In this document: positions 25,587 to 33,743 of the stretch, piece by piece | How the letters are laid out: every line of letters starts with the position of its first letter | How positions within the stretch are numbered: the stretch's first letter is position 1 | Origin: Janthinobacterium sp. 344 | GTDB lineage: Bacteria > Pseudomonadota > Gammaproteobacteria > Burkholderiales > Burkholderiaceae_D | Direction: 5' to 3' | NCBI RefSeq assembly: GCF_900112025.1 | Contig: NZ_FOKL01000002.1 | Span: forward strand, 334,339 to 398,338 | Length of the DNA: 64,000 nucleotides | Program-made: the position numbers and the translations under genes | Notes under the pieces: model-generated | What the model was told of the DNA's origin: nothing | What the model saw: the letters and a program-made list of their open reading frames with translations, nothing else | The model's database searches: none

Positions 25587-26342
25587 TTAGTTGGACCAGC
25601 CGCCGTCAATGACGTGCACCATGCCGGTGGTGAAAGCCGATTCGTCGGAAGCCAGGTAGACGGCCAGCGCGGCGATTTCCGTGGCGCGGCCCACGCGGCC
25701 CATGGGCTGGCGCGCCACGAAGGCGGCCTGCACGTCAGCGATGCTGGCGCCGGTCGCCGCCGCCTGCGCGGCGATGCGCTCCTGCAGCGATGGCGATTCG
25801 ATGGTGCCGGGGCAGATGGCGTTGCAGCGGATGCCGCGCGTGACGAAGTCCGCCGCCACCGACTTGGTCATGCCCACCACGGCCGCCTTGGTGGTGCCGT
25901 AAATAAAGCGGTTCGGCGCCCCTTTCACGCTCGACGCCACCGACGCCATGTTGACGATGGAGCCGCCGCCCCTGGCCAGCATGCCGGGCAGCACGGCGCG
26001 CATCAGCCGGTACATGGAGCGGGCGTTGATCTCGAAGGATCGCTCCCAGGCCGCCTCGTCGCAGTCGAGGATGCTGCCGCCATCGACAAACCCCGCGCAA
26101 TTGAACAGGATGTCGACGTCGCCGATGTCGTGCACCAGCGCGCTGATCGCCGCGCCATCGGTGACGTCGAGCCGGCGGATCGCGCATCCCGTCTGCTCCT
26201 TCAGCGCATCGAGCTGCGCCTGGTTGATATCCGTGGCGATCACGGTGGCGCCTTCGCGCACGAACGCTTCGGCCGTGGCGCGGCCGATGCCCTGGCCGGC
26301 GGCCGTCAGCAGGGCGGTTTTGCCTTGTAGTCTGGCGGTCAT
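25587..26342 (-). CDS. Classical SDR, probable 2-keto-3-deoxy-L-fuconate dehydrogenase
   Basis: 251 residues. The Rossmann motif TAAGQGIGRATAEAF is at residues 13-27, NCAG and NMASVAS are present, and the catalytic pair is in FIYGTTKAAV (YxxxK). It ends VIDGGWSN. It resembles the NAD-dependent oxidoreductases that convert 2-keto-3-deoxy-L-fuconate to the 2,4-diketo acid. The neighbours (lactonase, AKR, FAH hydrolase) support this. Other sugar-acid substrates are possible. Confidence 0.85.
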   Translation of the reverse strand: MTARLQGKTALLTAAGQGIGRATAEAFVREGATVIATDINQAQLDALKEQTGCAIRRLDVTDGAAISALVHDIGDVDILFNCAGFVDGGSILDCDEAAWERSFEINARSMYRLMRAVLPGMLARGGGSIVNMASVASSVKGAPNRFIYGTTKAAVVGMTKSVAADFVTRGIRCNAICPGTIESPSLQERIAAQAAATGASIADVQAAFVARQPMGRVGRATEIAALAVYLASDESAFTTGMVHVIDGGWSN

Positions 26343-26382
26343 GTTGTCTCCTTTTATTTTTTAACCAAACACCTTAACTGCT

Positions 26383-26409
26383 GGGGTCAGACCCGGCGGG
26401 TCTGACCCC
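26383..26409. repeat. GGGGTCAGACCC palindrome, copy 4
   Basis: Perfect 12-base arms with centre GGC, in the 76-base gap between the mutarotase stop and the SDR start, 9 bases from the mutarotase stop codon. Confidence 0.85.
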
Positions 26410-26418
26410 GGATTCTTG

Positions 26419-26748
26419 CTAAGCAAGGTAGAAAACCTGCTCCATCATCGCCCAGTGCTCGCCGTCGGCGCGCGAGGCCAGGGGCAGCTGGCATGGAGCG
26501 CAAAAGGTCCACCAGCGCTGCGTTTCCGGATCGGCGGCGATGGCCGCCATGTCGGCCTCAAAATCCTTGCCGTGATATTCCCAGTAAGCGAACAGCAGGT
26601 TTTCCGGCTCGCGCAAAAAGATCGAATAATTGCCGACATGCGCCGCCGACAGCTTGGCCAGCACCTGCGGCCAGACGGCGGCGTGCAGGGTCTTGTATTC
26701 GGCGATGCGGTCCGGCGCAATGCCGATGACCATGCCCATTCTTTGCAT
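26419..26748 (-). CDS. L-rhamnose mutarotase-family protein, probable L-fucose mutarotase
   Basis: 109 residues of the RhaM-type ferredoxin-like fold. MGMVIGIAPDRIAEYKTLHAAVWPQVLAKL near the start, YSIFLREPENLLFAYWEYHG in the middle and WWTFCAPCQLPLASRADGEHWAMMEQVFYL at the end match the family, with the conserved His22-equivalent (LHAAVWP) and the WW pair. It interconverts anomers so the pyranose dehydrogenase receives the right form. In this cluster the sugar is probably L-fucose. It is not the FucU fold. Confidence 0.85.
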   Translation of the reverse strand: MQRMGMVIGIAPDRIAEYKTLHAAVWPQVLAKLSAAHVGNYSIFLREPENLLFAYWEYHGKDFEADMAAIAADPETQRWWTFCAPCQLPLASRADGEHWAMMEQVFYLA

Positions 26749-26790
26749 TGCGACTCCTTTCTATTGGCGTCAGCCGACCAGCCAGCCACC

Positions 26791-27621
26791 TTATTCAAGC
26801 CCATAAAACCGGCAAGCATTGAGGCCGAAAATATCGTTCCTGTCCTGCTGGCCCAGATGCGTCAGCAGCGCCTCGCTGGCGGCCAGCCAGGCCGCATAGC
26901 CGCCGGCCAGGTCGACCACCGGCCAGTCGCTGCCCCAGATCACGCGCCGGGCGCCGAACACGTCCAGCACATGCGCGACATACGGGCGCAGCTCGTCCAC
27001 ATTCCAGCCGGGCCGCGCTTCCGTCACCAGCCCGGACAGCTTGCAGTGCACGTTCGGCAGCGCGGCCAGCTGCGCCATGTGTTCGCGCCAGTGGCCAAAG
27101 ACTGCGTCGGCAATCGGCGGCTTGGCCGCATGGTCGATCACGATGGCAAGCGATGGATAGGCAAGCGCGCACTGCAGCAGCGCCGGCAAGTGGCGCGGCA
27201 GCACCAGCGCGTCGAGCCGCAAGCCGTGTGCCGCCATGGCCCTCAACGCCGGCGCCAGCGCGGGATCGGCAATCCACTGCGCGTCATCGAGATCCTGCAG
27301 CATCGGGCGCAGGCCTTTCAGCTTGCGGTTGGATGCCAGGCGGGCAATCGCCGCCGGCGCCTCCATCGCCAGCAGATCGGTCCAGCCCACGACGGCACGG
27401 ATAAAGCTGGTCTTTTCCGCCAGCGCCAGCAGGTAATCGGTATCGGCGGACGACGGCAGCGACTGCACCAGCACCGTGCCGGCGATGCCATGTTCGGCCA
27501 GCAGCGGCGCCAGGTCGTGCGGCGCGAAGTCGCGGTGGATGGCGGCCAAGGACGGCGGCGGCCAGGCGCCCGCGCGCGCGGCCAGCTGCCAGAAGTGCTG
27601 GTGGGCGTCGATGCGCATCAT
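26791..27621 (-). CDS. COG3618 amidohydrolase, probable L-fuconolactonase
   Basis: 276 residues. RIDAHQHFW at the N terminus (HxH motif), VIDHAAKPP in the middle and IWGSDWPV near the end are the active-site strands of the COG3618 amidohydrolases, which hydrolyse sugar lactones. The ATG overlaps the stop of the aldo-keto reductase gene (ATGA), so lactone formation and opening are translationally coupled. The lactone is inferred from the pathway context. Confidence 0.87.
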   Translation of the reverse strand: MMRIDAHQHFWQLAARAGAWPPPSLAAIHRDFAPHDLAPLLAEHGIAGTVLVQSLPSSADTDYLLALAEKTSFIRAVVGWTDLLAMEAPAAIARLASNRKLKGLRPMLQDLDDAQWIADPALAPALRAMAAHGLRLDALVLPRHLPALLQCALAYPSLAIVIDHAAKPPIADAVFGHWREHMAQLAALPNVHCKLSGLVTEARPGWNVDELRPYVAHVLDVFGARRVIWGSDWPVVDLAGGYAAWLAASEALLTHLGQQDRNDIFGLNACRFYGLE

Positions 27622-28655
27622 GCGGTGGCCGCCAGGAATGGCGCGCGCAGCGGCACGGGCGCGCGTTCATCGATGAGGCCCGCGCGCAGCAATGCCAGCC
27701 ACAAGGCGTCGGGCAGCGGCGCGGCGAACCAGCCCAGGTTTTGCCGCAGCTGCGCCAGGTCCTGCCCGCCCGGGATGCACGACACCACGGCCGGATGGGC
27801 GAGCGGAAATTGCAGCGCGGCCGCCTGCAGCGGCACGCCGTACCTGCGGCAGACGAGGTCGAGCTGCGCGACGATTTCCAATATCTCGGCGGGCGCGTCG
27901 GCATAATTGAATTTGCCGTTCCCCGCCAGCACGCCCGAGTTGAACGGGCCGCCGATGACGATGGCGTTGCCCCGTTCGACGCACAGGTCCAGCAGCGGCG
28001 ACAGCGCCTCCTGCTCCAGCAGGGTGTAGCGGCCGGCCAGCAAGGTGCAATCGAGGTCGAATTCCGCCATCGCCCGCAGAATCACGTCCGTCTCGTTGAC
28101 GCCCAGGCCCACGGCCGCCACCTGCCCGCTGGCGCGCAGCGCGTCGAGCGCGCGAAAGCCGCCGCCCTGCGTCAGCTGGCGCCAGTAATGGCCATCGTTG
28201 GCGCCATGCGTCACCTTGCCGATATCGTGCACGAAAAGGATGTCGATGCGCTCGAGTCCCAGGCGCCGCAGGCTGTCGTCATGCGAGCGCAGGATGCCGT
28301 CGTAGGTGTAGTCGAAATGCGGACGGAAGGGCAGCGGCGCGGCAAAGCCGTCGGCGCCGGGCAGTACGCCTTCATCGGGCCGCATCAGCCGCCCCGCCTT
28401 GGTGCTGACGACGAACTGCTCGCGCGGCCGGCCGCGCAGCGCGGCGCCCAGGCGGCGTTCGGACAGCGTATAGCCGTAGAACGGCGCCGTATCGAAAAAG
28501 CGCACGCCCTCCTCCCAGGCGCCATCGAGCGTGGCGCGCGCCTGCGCCTCGCTGACAGGCTGGTACAAACCGCCCAGCGGGGCGCAGCCCATGCCGATGC
28601 ATGGCAGGGACAGGCCGCCGCGCGGCAGGGTACGACGTTGTGTCACGTCCATCAT
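27618..28655 (-). CDS. Aldo-keto reductase, probable L-fucose (aldose) 1-dehydrogenase
   Basis: 345 residues. RTLPRGGLSLPCIGMGCAPLGG is at the start, the catalytic tetrad lies in FFDTAPFYGYTLSERRLG (Asp, Tyr), VVSTKAGR (Lys) and ILFVHDIGK (His), and the NAD(P) pocket is in the C-terminal third. It is close in layout to D-threo-aldose/L-fucose 1-dehydrogenases that oxidise the sugar at C1 to the lactone. I start at the ATG at 28655 with GAGG just upstream. A GTG six bases earlier is also open. It begins right after the UxaA-type gene. Confidence 0.87.
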   Translation of the reverse strand: MMDVTQRRTLPRGGLSLPCIGMGCAPLGGLYQPVSEAQARATLDGAWEEGVRFFDTAPFYGYTLSERRLGAALRGRPREQFVVSTKAGRLMRPDEGVLPGADGFAAPLPFRPHFDYTYDGILRSHDDSLRRLGLERIDILFVHDIGKVTHGANDGHYWRQLTQGGGFRALDALRASGQVAAVGLGVNETDVILRAMAEFDLDCTLLAGRYTLLEQEALSPLLDLCVERGNAIVIGGPFNSGVLAGNGKFNYADAPAEILEIVAQLDLVCRRYGVPLQAAALQFPLAHPAVVSCIPGGQDLAQLRQNLGWFAAPLPDALWLALLRAGLIDERAPVPLRAPFLAATA

Positions 28656-28662
28656 GGCCACC

Positions 28663-29886
28663 TCAGGCAGCGCGCAGGGGAAAACAGCCTGGCCCCGCCG
28701 CGTCGAATTGTTTATACGTCAGCACGAATTCCTGGTGTCCCAGGTCTTCCGAGCGGCTCAGTTCACCGTTGGCGACATGCAGCACGGCGGCGACGATTTC
28801 GGCGCCCACTTCCTCCAGGGTCGCTTCGCCCGTGAGGATCTTGCCAGCGTTGACATCCATGTCGTCGGCCAGGCGCTCGAAGGTCTGCGGATTGGCGCAC
28901 ACCTTGATGACGGGCGAGATGGCCGAACCGACCACGGAGCCGCGCCCCGTGGTAAACAGGGTGATGTGCGCGCCGCAGGAAATGAGTTCGACGATTTCCG
29001 CGTTGTCCGAGACGTTCGGGAAGCCGAAGCGCGGCTCGCCGTCCGGCACCACGTCGAGCAGGTACAGGCCGCCGCCGGCCGGCTGGTCGCCCGGTTTCAA
29101 TATGCCGACGATGGGCGAGGAGCCGCTCTTGGCGTAGGCGCCCAGCGATTTTTCCTCCTGCGTGGTCAGGCCGCCGTCCGCGTTCCCCGGCGAGAAGCTG
29201 CCGTGGCCCATGATGGTGTAGTAGCGCGCGGCCTTGGCCACCGTCTCGACGATCGCGTCGCCCAGCGCCGGGCTGACGGCGCGCCGCTGCATGTGGTATT
29301 CGCAGCCGACCAGTTCCCCCGTCTCCTCGAAGATGCACGGGCTGCCGGCGGCGATCAGGGTGTCGAAGGCCACGCCGACGGCGGGATTGGCGGTGATGCC
29401 GCTGGTGCTGTCGGAGCCGCCGCAGATGGTGGCGACCACCAGTTCATCGAGCGCCATCGGCACGCGGACCTGGCCCGCCAGGTGCTCCAGTGCCCAGCCT
29501 ATCCATTCCACGCCGCTGCGCACGCTGGGGCGCGTGCCGCTGTTTTCCTGGATGGTGATGGTGTGCACGGGGCGCTCGCTGTCGGCCACCGCGCTGCTCA
29601 AGCCATACTTGTTGAAGCCTTCGCAGCCCAGCGACACCAGCAGCACGGCCCCCACGTTCGGGTGCGTCAGCAGGCGGCGCATCACCTGGTCCGCGTACTC
29701 ATTCGGGAAGCAGCCCGTGAAGCCGATCAGGTGCACGGACTGGCCGGGAAAGGCATTGACCATCTGGCGCGCCACGTGGTGCGCGCATTCGACCATGTAG
29801 GCCACCACCACGATGTTGCGGATGCCCTTGCGGCCATCGGCGCGCAGGTAGCCCGACAAGGGCGGGTTTGTCAGGGGAGCGTTCAT
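28663..29886 (-). CDS. UxaA-family dehydratase, large (C-terminal) subunit
   Basis: 407 residues, starting MNAPLTNPPLSGYLRADGRKGIRN, the hallmark of the altronate/galactarate dehydratase large domain. Conserved cysteines occur in IGFTGCFPN, VSLGCEGFN, ATICGGSDSTSG and LISCGAH. GHGSFSPGNADGGLTTQEEKSLGAYAKSG is typical. Altronate enzymes fuse this part to a SAF domain, and here the SAF part is a separate gene with a 4-base overlap (ATGA). In this cluster it should dehydrate the aldonic acid, probably L-fuconate, to the 2-keto-3-deoxy acid. Upstream in-frame codons are a shadow of the small subunit. Confidence 0.87.
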   Translation of the reverse strand: MNAPLTNPPLSGYLRADGRKGIRNIVVVAYMVECAHHVARQMVNAFPGQSVHLIGFTGCFPNEYADQVMRRLLTHPNVGAVLLVSLGCEGFNKYGLSSAVADSERPVHTITIQENSGTRPSVRSGVEWIGWALEHLAGQVRVPMALDELVVATICGGSDSTSGITANPAVGVAFDTLIAAGSPCIFEETGELVGCEYHMQRRAVSPALGDAIVETVAKAARYYTIMGHGSFSPGNADGGLTTQEEKSLGAYAKSGSSPIVGILKPGDQPAGGGLYLLDVVPDGEPRFGFPNVSDNAEIVELISCGAHITLFTTGRGSVVGSAISPVIKVCANPQTFERLADDMDVNAGKILTGEATLEEVGAEIVAAVLHVANGELSRSEDLGHQEFVLTYKQFDAAGPGCFPLRAA

Positions 29887-30215
29887 GGCGTGGCGTCCTT
29901 GTCCAGGAAATGGTGGCCGTCCTGGCCCAGGGTAAACGTGGGGATGTAATCGCTTGCCAGGTTGTGCGTATGGATATGTTCGCCGATGGCGACGGGCGCC
30001 GTGATGCTGCCGATCAGCGCGCCATAGCGCAGCACCTTGTCGCCCACGGCCAGCGCGCGGCGCGCCACCTTGTGGCCGATCTGGATATCCTGCGCCAGGG
30101 TCACGGCGGCGCCGTCGATGCTGACGCTGTCGCCGCGCCGCAGGGCCGTGCGGGCGATCAGGCAATTGTCGTCGGGCGACATCAGCAGCAGGCTCGGTGG
30201 CGTGGTGGCGCTCAT
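29883..30215 (-). CDS. UxaA-family dehydratase, small (SAF domain) subunit
   Basis: 110 residues. CLIARTALRRGDSVSIDGAAVTLAQDIQIGHKVARRALAVGDKVLRYG is the SAF fold of the N-terminal part of altronate/galactarate dehydratases, followed by PVAIGEHIHTHNLAS. It overlaps the large subunit by 4 bases and presumably forms a hetero-oligomer with it. It is the first enzyme gene after the regulator, 28 bases on. Confidence 0.87.
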   Translation of the reverse strand: MSATTPPSLLLMSPDDNCLIARTALRRGDSVSIDGAAVTLAQDIQIGHKVARRALAVGDKVLRYGALIGSITAPVAIGEHIHTHNLASDYIPTFTLGQDGHHFLDKDATP

Positions 30216-30243
30216 GGACGCTCCCCCGCTGCCGCTGGCGTTG

Positions 30244-31161
30244 CTAGACGCCGGGCTGGGCCAGCTGTTCGCGCGTGATGATCGATTCGAGCATGGTGCT
30301 GCGCGAGGAATTGAGGTGCGACTTCATGCACTCGAGCGCCTTGGGCACGTCGTGCTCGGCCAGCGCCCGCAGGATCGCCAGGTGCTCCTGCACCGCATAC
30401 TTGTTGCGGCCCTTTTCCTCGCCCTTGTCCCACTGGTAGTGATAGTGGAAGACAAACGAGACGATATCGTAGAAACCCTGGGCGAAGCGGTTGTTGAGCA
30501 GCCCGATCAAAAAGGTGTGGAACTCGCGGTCCAGCGCCGGAAACGCGTTGTGGCGCGTGTCGATCTTCGCCGCCAGCTTCTCGTGCTGGCGTATCAGGCG
30601 CGCCAGTTCCGCGTAGGCCGGATCGCCGGGCGGCAGGGTGGCGAATTGCTCCACGGCCGCCATCTCGAACATGCGCCGCATGTCGGCCAGCTCGGTGGCG
30701 AAGGAGCGGTCGAAGGCGCACAGGCGCCAGCCGCCGCGCGGCTTCTTTTCGATCAGGCCGAAGCGCGAAAAGCCGATCAGGAACTCGCGCACGCTGACGG
30801 TACTGGCGCCCGCCTCGCGCGCCAGCTCCGCTTCCGAAAACTCCGCGCCGGGCGGCATGTCGCGCTGGTACACGCGTTCCATCAGCACCTGCTGGATGCG
30901 CTCGGCGCCCGACTGCAACTCGGCGATGTCGAAGTAGTCGCCCGGTATCGGCTTGCGCAGCAAACGCCGTTCCGCCGGACTGCTGATCAGGCGCCGCGTG
31001 GACAGATACGCGATCGCGCTGCGCACCGCCGTGCGGCTGCCCTGGCAGATGGTCGTCAGGTACTGCTCCGTCGGCAGCATCTCGCCCACCGCGACATTCT
31101 CGGCGAGAAATTGCAGTAGCAGATTGGTGCTGCGCTTGAAGACGGTGGCGGGTTTTGACAT
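30244..31161 (-). CDS. GntR/FCD regulator with two winged-helix domains
   Basis: 305 residues. Residues 12-70 read as one GntR-type winged helix (AVGEMLPTEQYLTTICQGS, RTAVRSAIAYLSTRRLI). Residues 88-150 read as a second (RDMPPGAEFSEAELAREAG, STVSVREFLIGFSRFGLIEK). An FCD ligand domain fills the rest (ELADMRRMFEMAAVEQF, ALDREFHTFLIGLL, EHLAILRALAEHDVPKALE). Most FCD regulators are 220-250 residues with a single DNA-binding domain. It heads the catabolic genes and probably represses them until a sugar acid binds. The start is the ATG at 31161, with a weak ribosome site. Confidence 0.85.
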   Translation of the reverse strand: MSKPATVFKRSTNLLLQFLAENVAVGEMLPTEQYLTTICQGSRTAVRSAIAYLSTRRLISSPAERRLLRKPIPGDYFDIAELQSGAERIQQVLMERVYQRDMPPGAEFSEAELAREAGASTVSVREFLIGFSRFGLIEKKPRGGWRLCAFDRSFATELADMRRMFEMAAVEQFATLPPGDPAYAELARLIRQHEKLAAKIDTRHNAFPALDREFHTFLIGLLNNRFAQGFYDIVSFVFHYHYQWDKGEEKGRNKYAVQEHLAILRALAEHDVPKALECMKSHLNSSRSTMLESIITREQLAQPGV

Positions 31162-31292
31162 GGAAGGGTGCGGGCGCTATGTCAGCGAAAGAGAAAGTGG
31201 AATGAGTTGGCATTTTAGTCGATATCGCGTGGAATCGGCACGCCGCTGCGGCATGGCGGCAAGCGCTCTGGCGGTGGGGAAGGTGGCGCATC

Positions 31293-32306
31293 TCAGACCT
31301 CGACGATGGCCTTGATGACGCCAGCCGACGGCTGCATCCAGTGTTCCAGCACGCCGGTAAACTCATCGAGCGTGGCGCGGTGCGTGTTGAGCAGCGCGGT
31401 GGGTACCCGCCCCGCCTTCATGGCCGCCACCACGTCCTCGAAATCCTCGGCCGTGGCATTGCGGCTGCCCAGCAAGGTGGTTTCGCGCTTGTGGAATTCG
31501 GGGTCGGAAAAGGACAGGCGATCGCGCACGATCGATACCAGCACATAGGCGCCGCCATGGGCAACGAAGTCCAGCCCCCGCTCCATGGCCGCGATATTGC
31601 CGGTGGCGTCAAACACCACGTCGAAAAATTCGCCGCCGGTGGCGTCCGACAGCAGCGCTGTGTCGCCGTCGCCCAGCGGCACCGTGCGGGCGATGCCCAG
31701 CGCCTCGCGGCAGAACTGCAGGCGGTCGGCGCGGCCATCGAGCACCGTCACGTCGGCGCCTTTCAACGATGCGAACAGCATCACGGCCATGCCGATGGGG
31801 CCAGCCCCCACCACCAGCACGCGCTTGCCCGCATCGACCGCGCCGCGCTTGACGGCATGCGCGCCGATGGCGAGAAATTCGATCATCGCCGCGTCGTCGA
31901 GCGAAATACCTTCCGTCCGGAAGACGAAGCGCTCGGGCAGCGCCAGGTATTCGCTCATGCCGCCGTCGCGGTGCACTCCCAGCACCTCGATGCGCGTGCA
32001 GCAGTTGGTCTTGCCCTGGCGGCAGGCGATGCACGTGCCGCAGGACAGGTACGGCATGACGTACACCTGGTCGCCCACGGCCAGGCGCGAGCCGGCCGGC
32101 GCGCTGGCCACGTGGCCGGACAGCTCATGGCCCATGACGCGCGGATAACTGAGAAAAGGCTGGGTGCCGCGGAAGATATGCATGTCGGTGCCGCAGATGC
32201 CGATGCGGCGGATGCGCAGCAGCACTTCACCGTCGGCCGGCACGGGCATGGGGCGCCGCTCCATGCGCAAACTGCCAGGCGTATCGCAAACGATACTTTT
32301 CATCAT
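31293..32306 (-). CDS. Zinc-dependent medium-chain alcohol dehydrogenase
   Basis: 337 residues. The catalytic zinc ligands are in GICGTDMHIF and GHELSG. The structural zinc cysteines are in CGTCIACRQGKTNCC. The NAD site VLVVGAGPIGMAVM is near residue 170. This type includes L-galactonate-, threonine- and sorbitol-dehydrogenase-like enzymes, so the substrate is probably a sugar acid or polyol of the adjacent pathway, for example to admit a second sugar. It lies upstream of the GntR gene on the same strand, with a 131-base gap and its own likely promoter. Confidence 0.87.
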   Translation of the reverse strand: MMKSIVCDTPGSLRMERRPMPVPADGEVLLRIRRIGICGTDMHIFRGTQPFLSYPRVMGHELSGHVASAPAGSRLAVGDQVYVMPYLSCGTCIACRQGKTNCCTRIEVLGVHRDGGMSEYLALPERFVFRTEGISLDDAAMIEFLAIGAHAVKRGAVDAGKRVLVVGAGPIGMAVMLFASLKGADVTVLDGRADRLQFCREALGIARTVPLGDGDTALLSDATGGEFFDVVFDATGNIAAMERGLDFVAHGGAYVLVSIVRDRLSFSDPEFHKRETTLLGSRNATAEDFEDVVAAMKAGRVPTALLNTHRATLDEFTGVLEHWMQPSAGVIKAIVEV

Positions 32307-32344
32307 GGTCGTCTCTCTCGCCGTCCGGATCTTGCCGGCGGCAT

Positions 32345-32374
32345 ATTATATTTAACGTACAAACCAACTGTGAA
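32345..32374 (-). promoter_or_regulatory. Candidate promoter and operator of the alcohol dehydrogenase gene
   Basis: On the minus strand TTCACA (32369-32374), an 18-base spacer and TATAAT (32345-32350), about 38 bases before the start codon. The spacer contains TTTGTACGTTAAAT, which recurs as TTTGTACGGTATAT at about 32504-32525, suggesting a shared protein-binding site. The rest of the 336-base divergent gap to the MerR gene (32307-32642) shows no gene. Confidence 0.45.
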
Positions 32375-32642
32375 AAAAATCCGTCTGCGCGGATTGTCTT
32401 TCCAGCCCTGCCAGTGGCGCGTCTTGCTGCGCCGCACAACGATCATGCCACCATGCCGCCCGGCCTGAACCTGTTTCTCTAGCTGCTGCCGTCGTTCGGT
32501 TTTATAAATATACCGTACAAAAAAATGAAGGTCAACGGATTCTTTTTCGGTTTTTTTCGGGCTCTCTGCTACATTCCTGCTTGACCCTGACCTTGCGTCA
32601 GGCGCCATCGTGGTAGCACGCACTGAGGACAAGGAGAAGGCG

Positions 32643-33674
32643 ATGCTGTTGAAAATCGGTGAACTGGCCAGGCTCACGGGCCTGACCATCCGCACCCTGC
32701 ACCACTACGACCGCATCGGCCTGCTCTCGCCTTCGGCGCGCACGCAAACTGGCTACCGCCTGTACCAGCACGGCGACATGGACCGGCTCCACCGGATCAT
32801 GGCGCTGCGCAAATTCGGGCTGTCGCTGGCCGATATCGCCAATGCCCTCGCCGGCCCGGACCTGCCGCTGCATTCCATCGTGGCGCAGCAGATCGCCATG
32901 CTGGAACGCCAGATCGCGCAGGCTTCCACCCTGCGCGAGCGCCTGCTCGCCCTGCAGGCGCAACTGGCGCAAGGACAGGCACCGGAACTGGCCGAGTGGC
33001 TCACCACAATGGAGTTGATGACCATGTACGACAAATACTTTACCCCCGAAGAACTGCGGCAATTGCCGCTGCTGACAGATAGCGCCGTGGAACAGGAATG
33101 GAAGGCGCTCGTCGCCAGGGTGCGCGCGCTGCAGGCCACGGGCGCCGGCCCCGACGATGCGCCAGCGCAGGCGCTGGCGACGGAATGGATGGTCAAGCTG
33201 GTGCGCGACACGGGCGCCCACCCAGGCCTGTTCGCGCGCCTGAACGACATGCATGCGCAGGAGCCGTCCATGCAGCACACGACCAGCATCGATGCCGACT
33301 TGATGCGGTTCATCCTGGCCGCCTTCAACGCCTCGCGCATGGCGCTGTACAAACCCTTCCTCGATGAACGGGAATACGCCTACCTGGTGGCCAATTATGG
33401 CAAGCGCGCGGGCGAATGGCCGGCCCTGATCGCCGCCGTGCGCGCCGCCATGGATGCGCGCACGCCGCCCACGGATGCGGCCGTGCTGCAACTGGCGCGG
33501 CAGTGGCTGGAGCTGTTCCGCGCGTATGCGGGCACGGACCCTGCCACGCAGCTGAAATTTCGCCAGGCGCACCAGCAGGAACCGCGCTTGATGCAAGGCA
33601 GCTTCGTCGATGGGGCCATGCTGCAATACCTGGGCGCGGCGATGGCCGTGGTGGCGCAGGAAAAGCCGGCATAG
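32643..33674 (+). CDS. MerR-family regulator with TipAS-like effector domain
   Basis: 343 residues from the ATG preceded by AAGGAG. MerR helix-turn-helix at 1-70 (LKIGELARLTGLTIRTLHHYDRIGLLSPS, GYRLYQHGDMDRL), a dimerisation helix, then TipAS-type helical ligand-binding repeats starting at MYDKYFTPEELRQLPLL. Such regulators sense hydrophobic or peptide-like drugs. The C-terminal half seems to hold a second helical bundle. No obvious target gene lies beside it, and it may act on its own promoter. Confidence 0.87.
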   Translation: MLLKIGELARLTGLTIRTLHHYDRIGLLSPSARTQTGYRLYQHGDMDRLHRIMALRKFGLSLADIANALAGPDLPLHSIVAQQIAMLERQIAQASTLRERLLALQAQLAQGQAPELAEWLTTMELMTMYDKYFTPEELRQLPLLTDSAVEQEWKALVARVRALQATGAGPDDAPAQALATEWMVKLVRDTGAHPGLFARLNDMHAQEPSMQHTTSIDADLMRFILAAFNASRMALYKPFLDEREYAYLVANYGKRAGEWPALIAAVRAAMDARTPPTDAAVLQLARQWLELFRAYAGTDPATQLKFRQAHQQEPRLMQGSFVDGAMLQYLGAAMAVVAQEKPA

Positions 33675-33743
33675 CAGCGGACGTGCGGCGCGTACCGGCG
33701 ATGGCCATGTAGAATCGGCCATCGTCAACCACAGGAAAATCCG

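Noticed and set aside
28663-30165. Single 500-residue UxaA protein
   Set aside because: The extra N-terminal codons are an out-of-frame reading of the SAF subunit gene. The conserved start MNAPLTNPPLSGYLRADGR lies at 29886 with a 4-base overlap.
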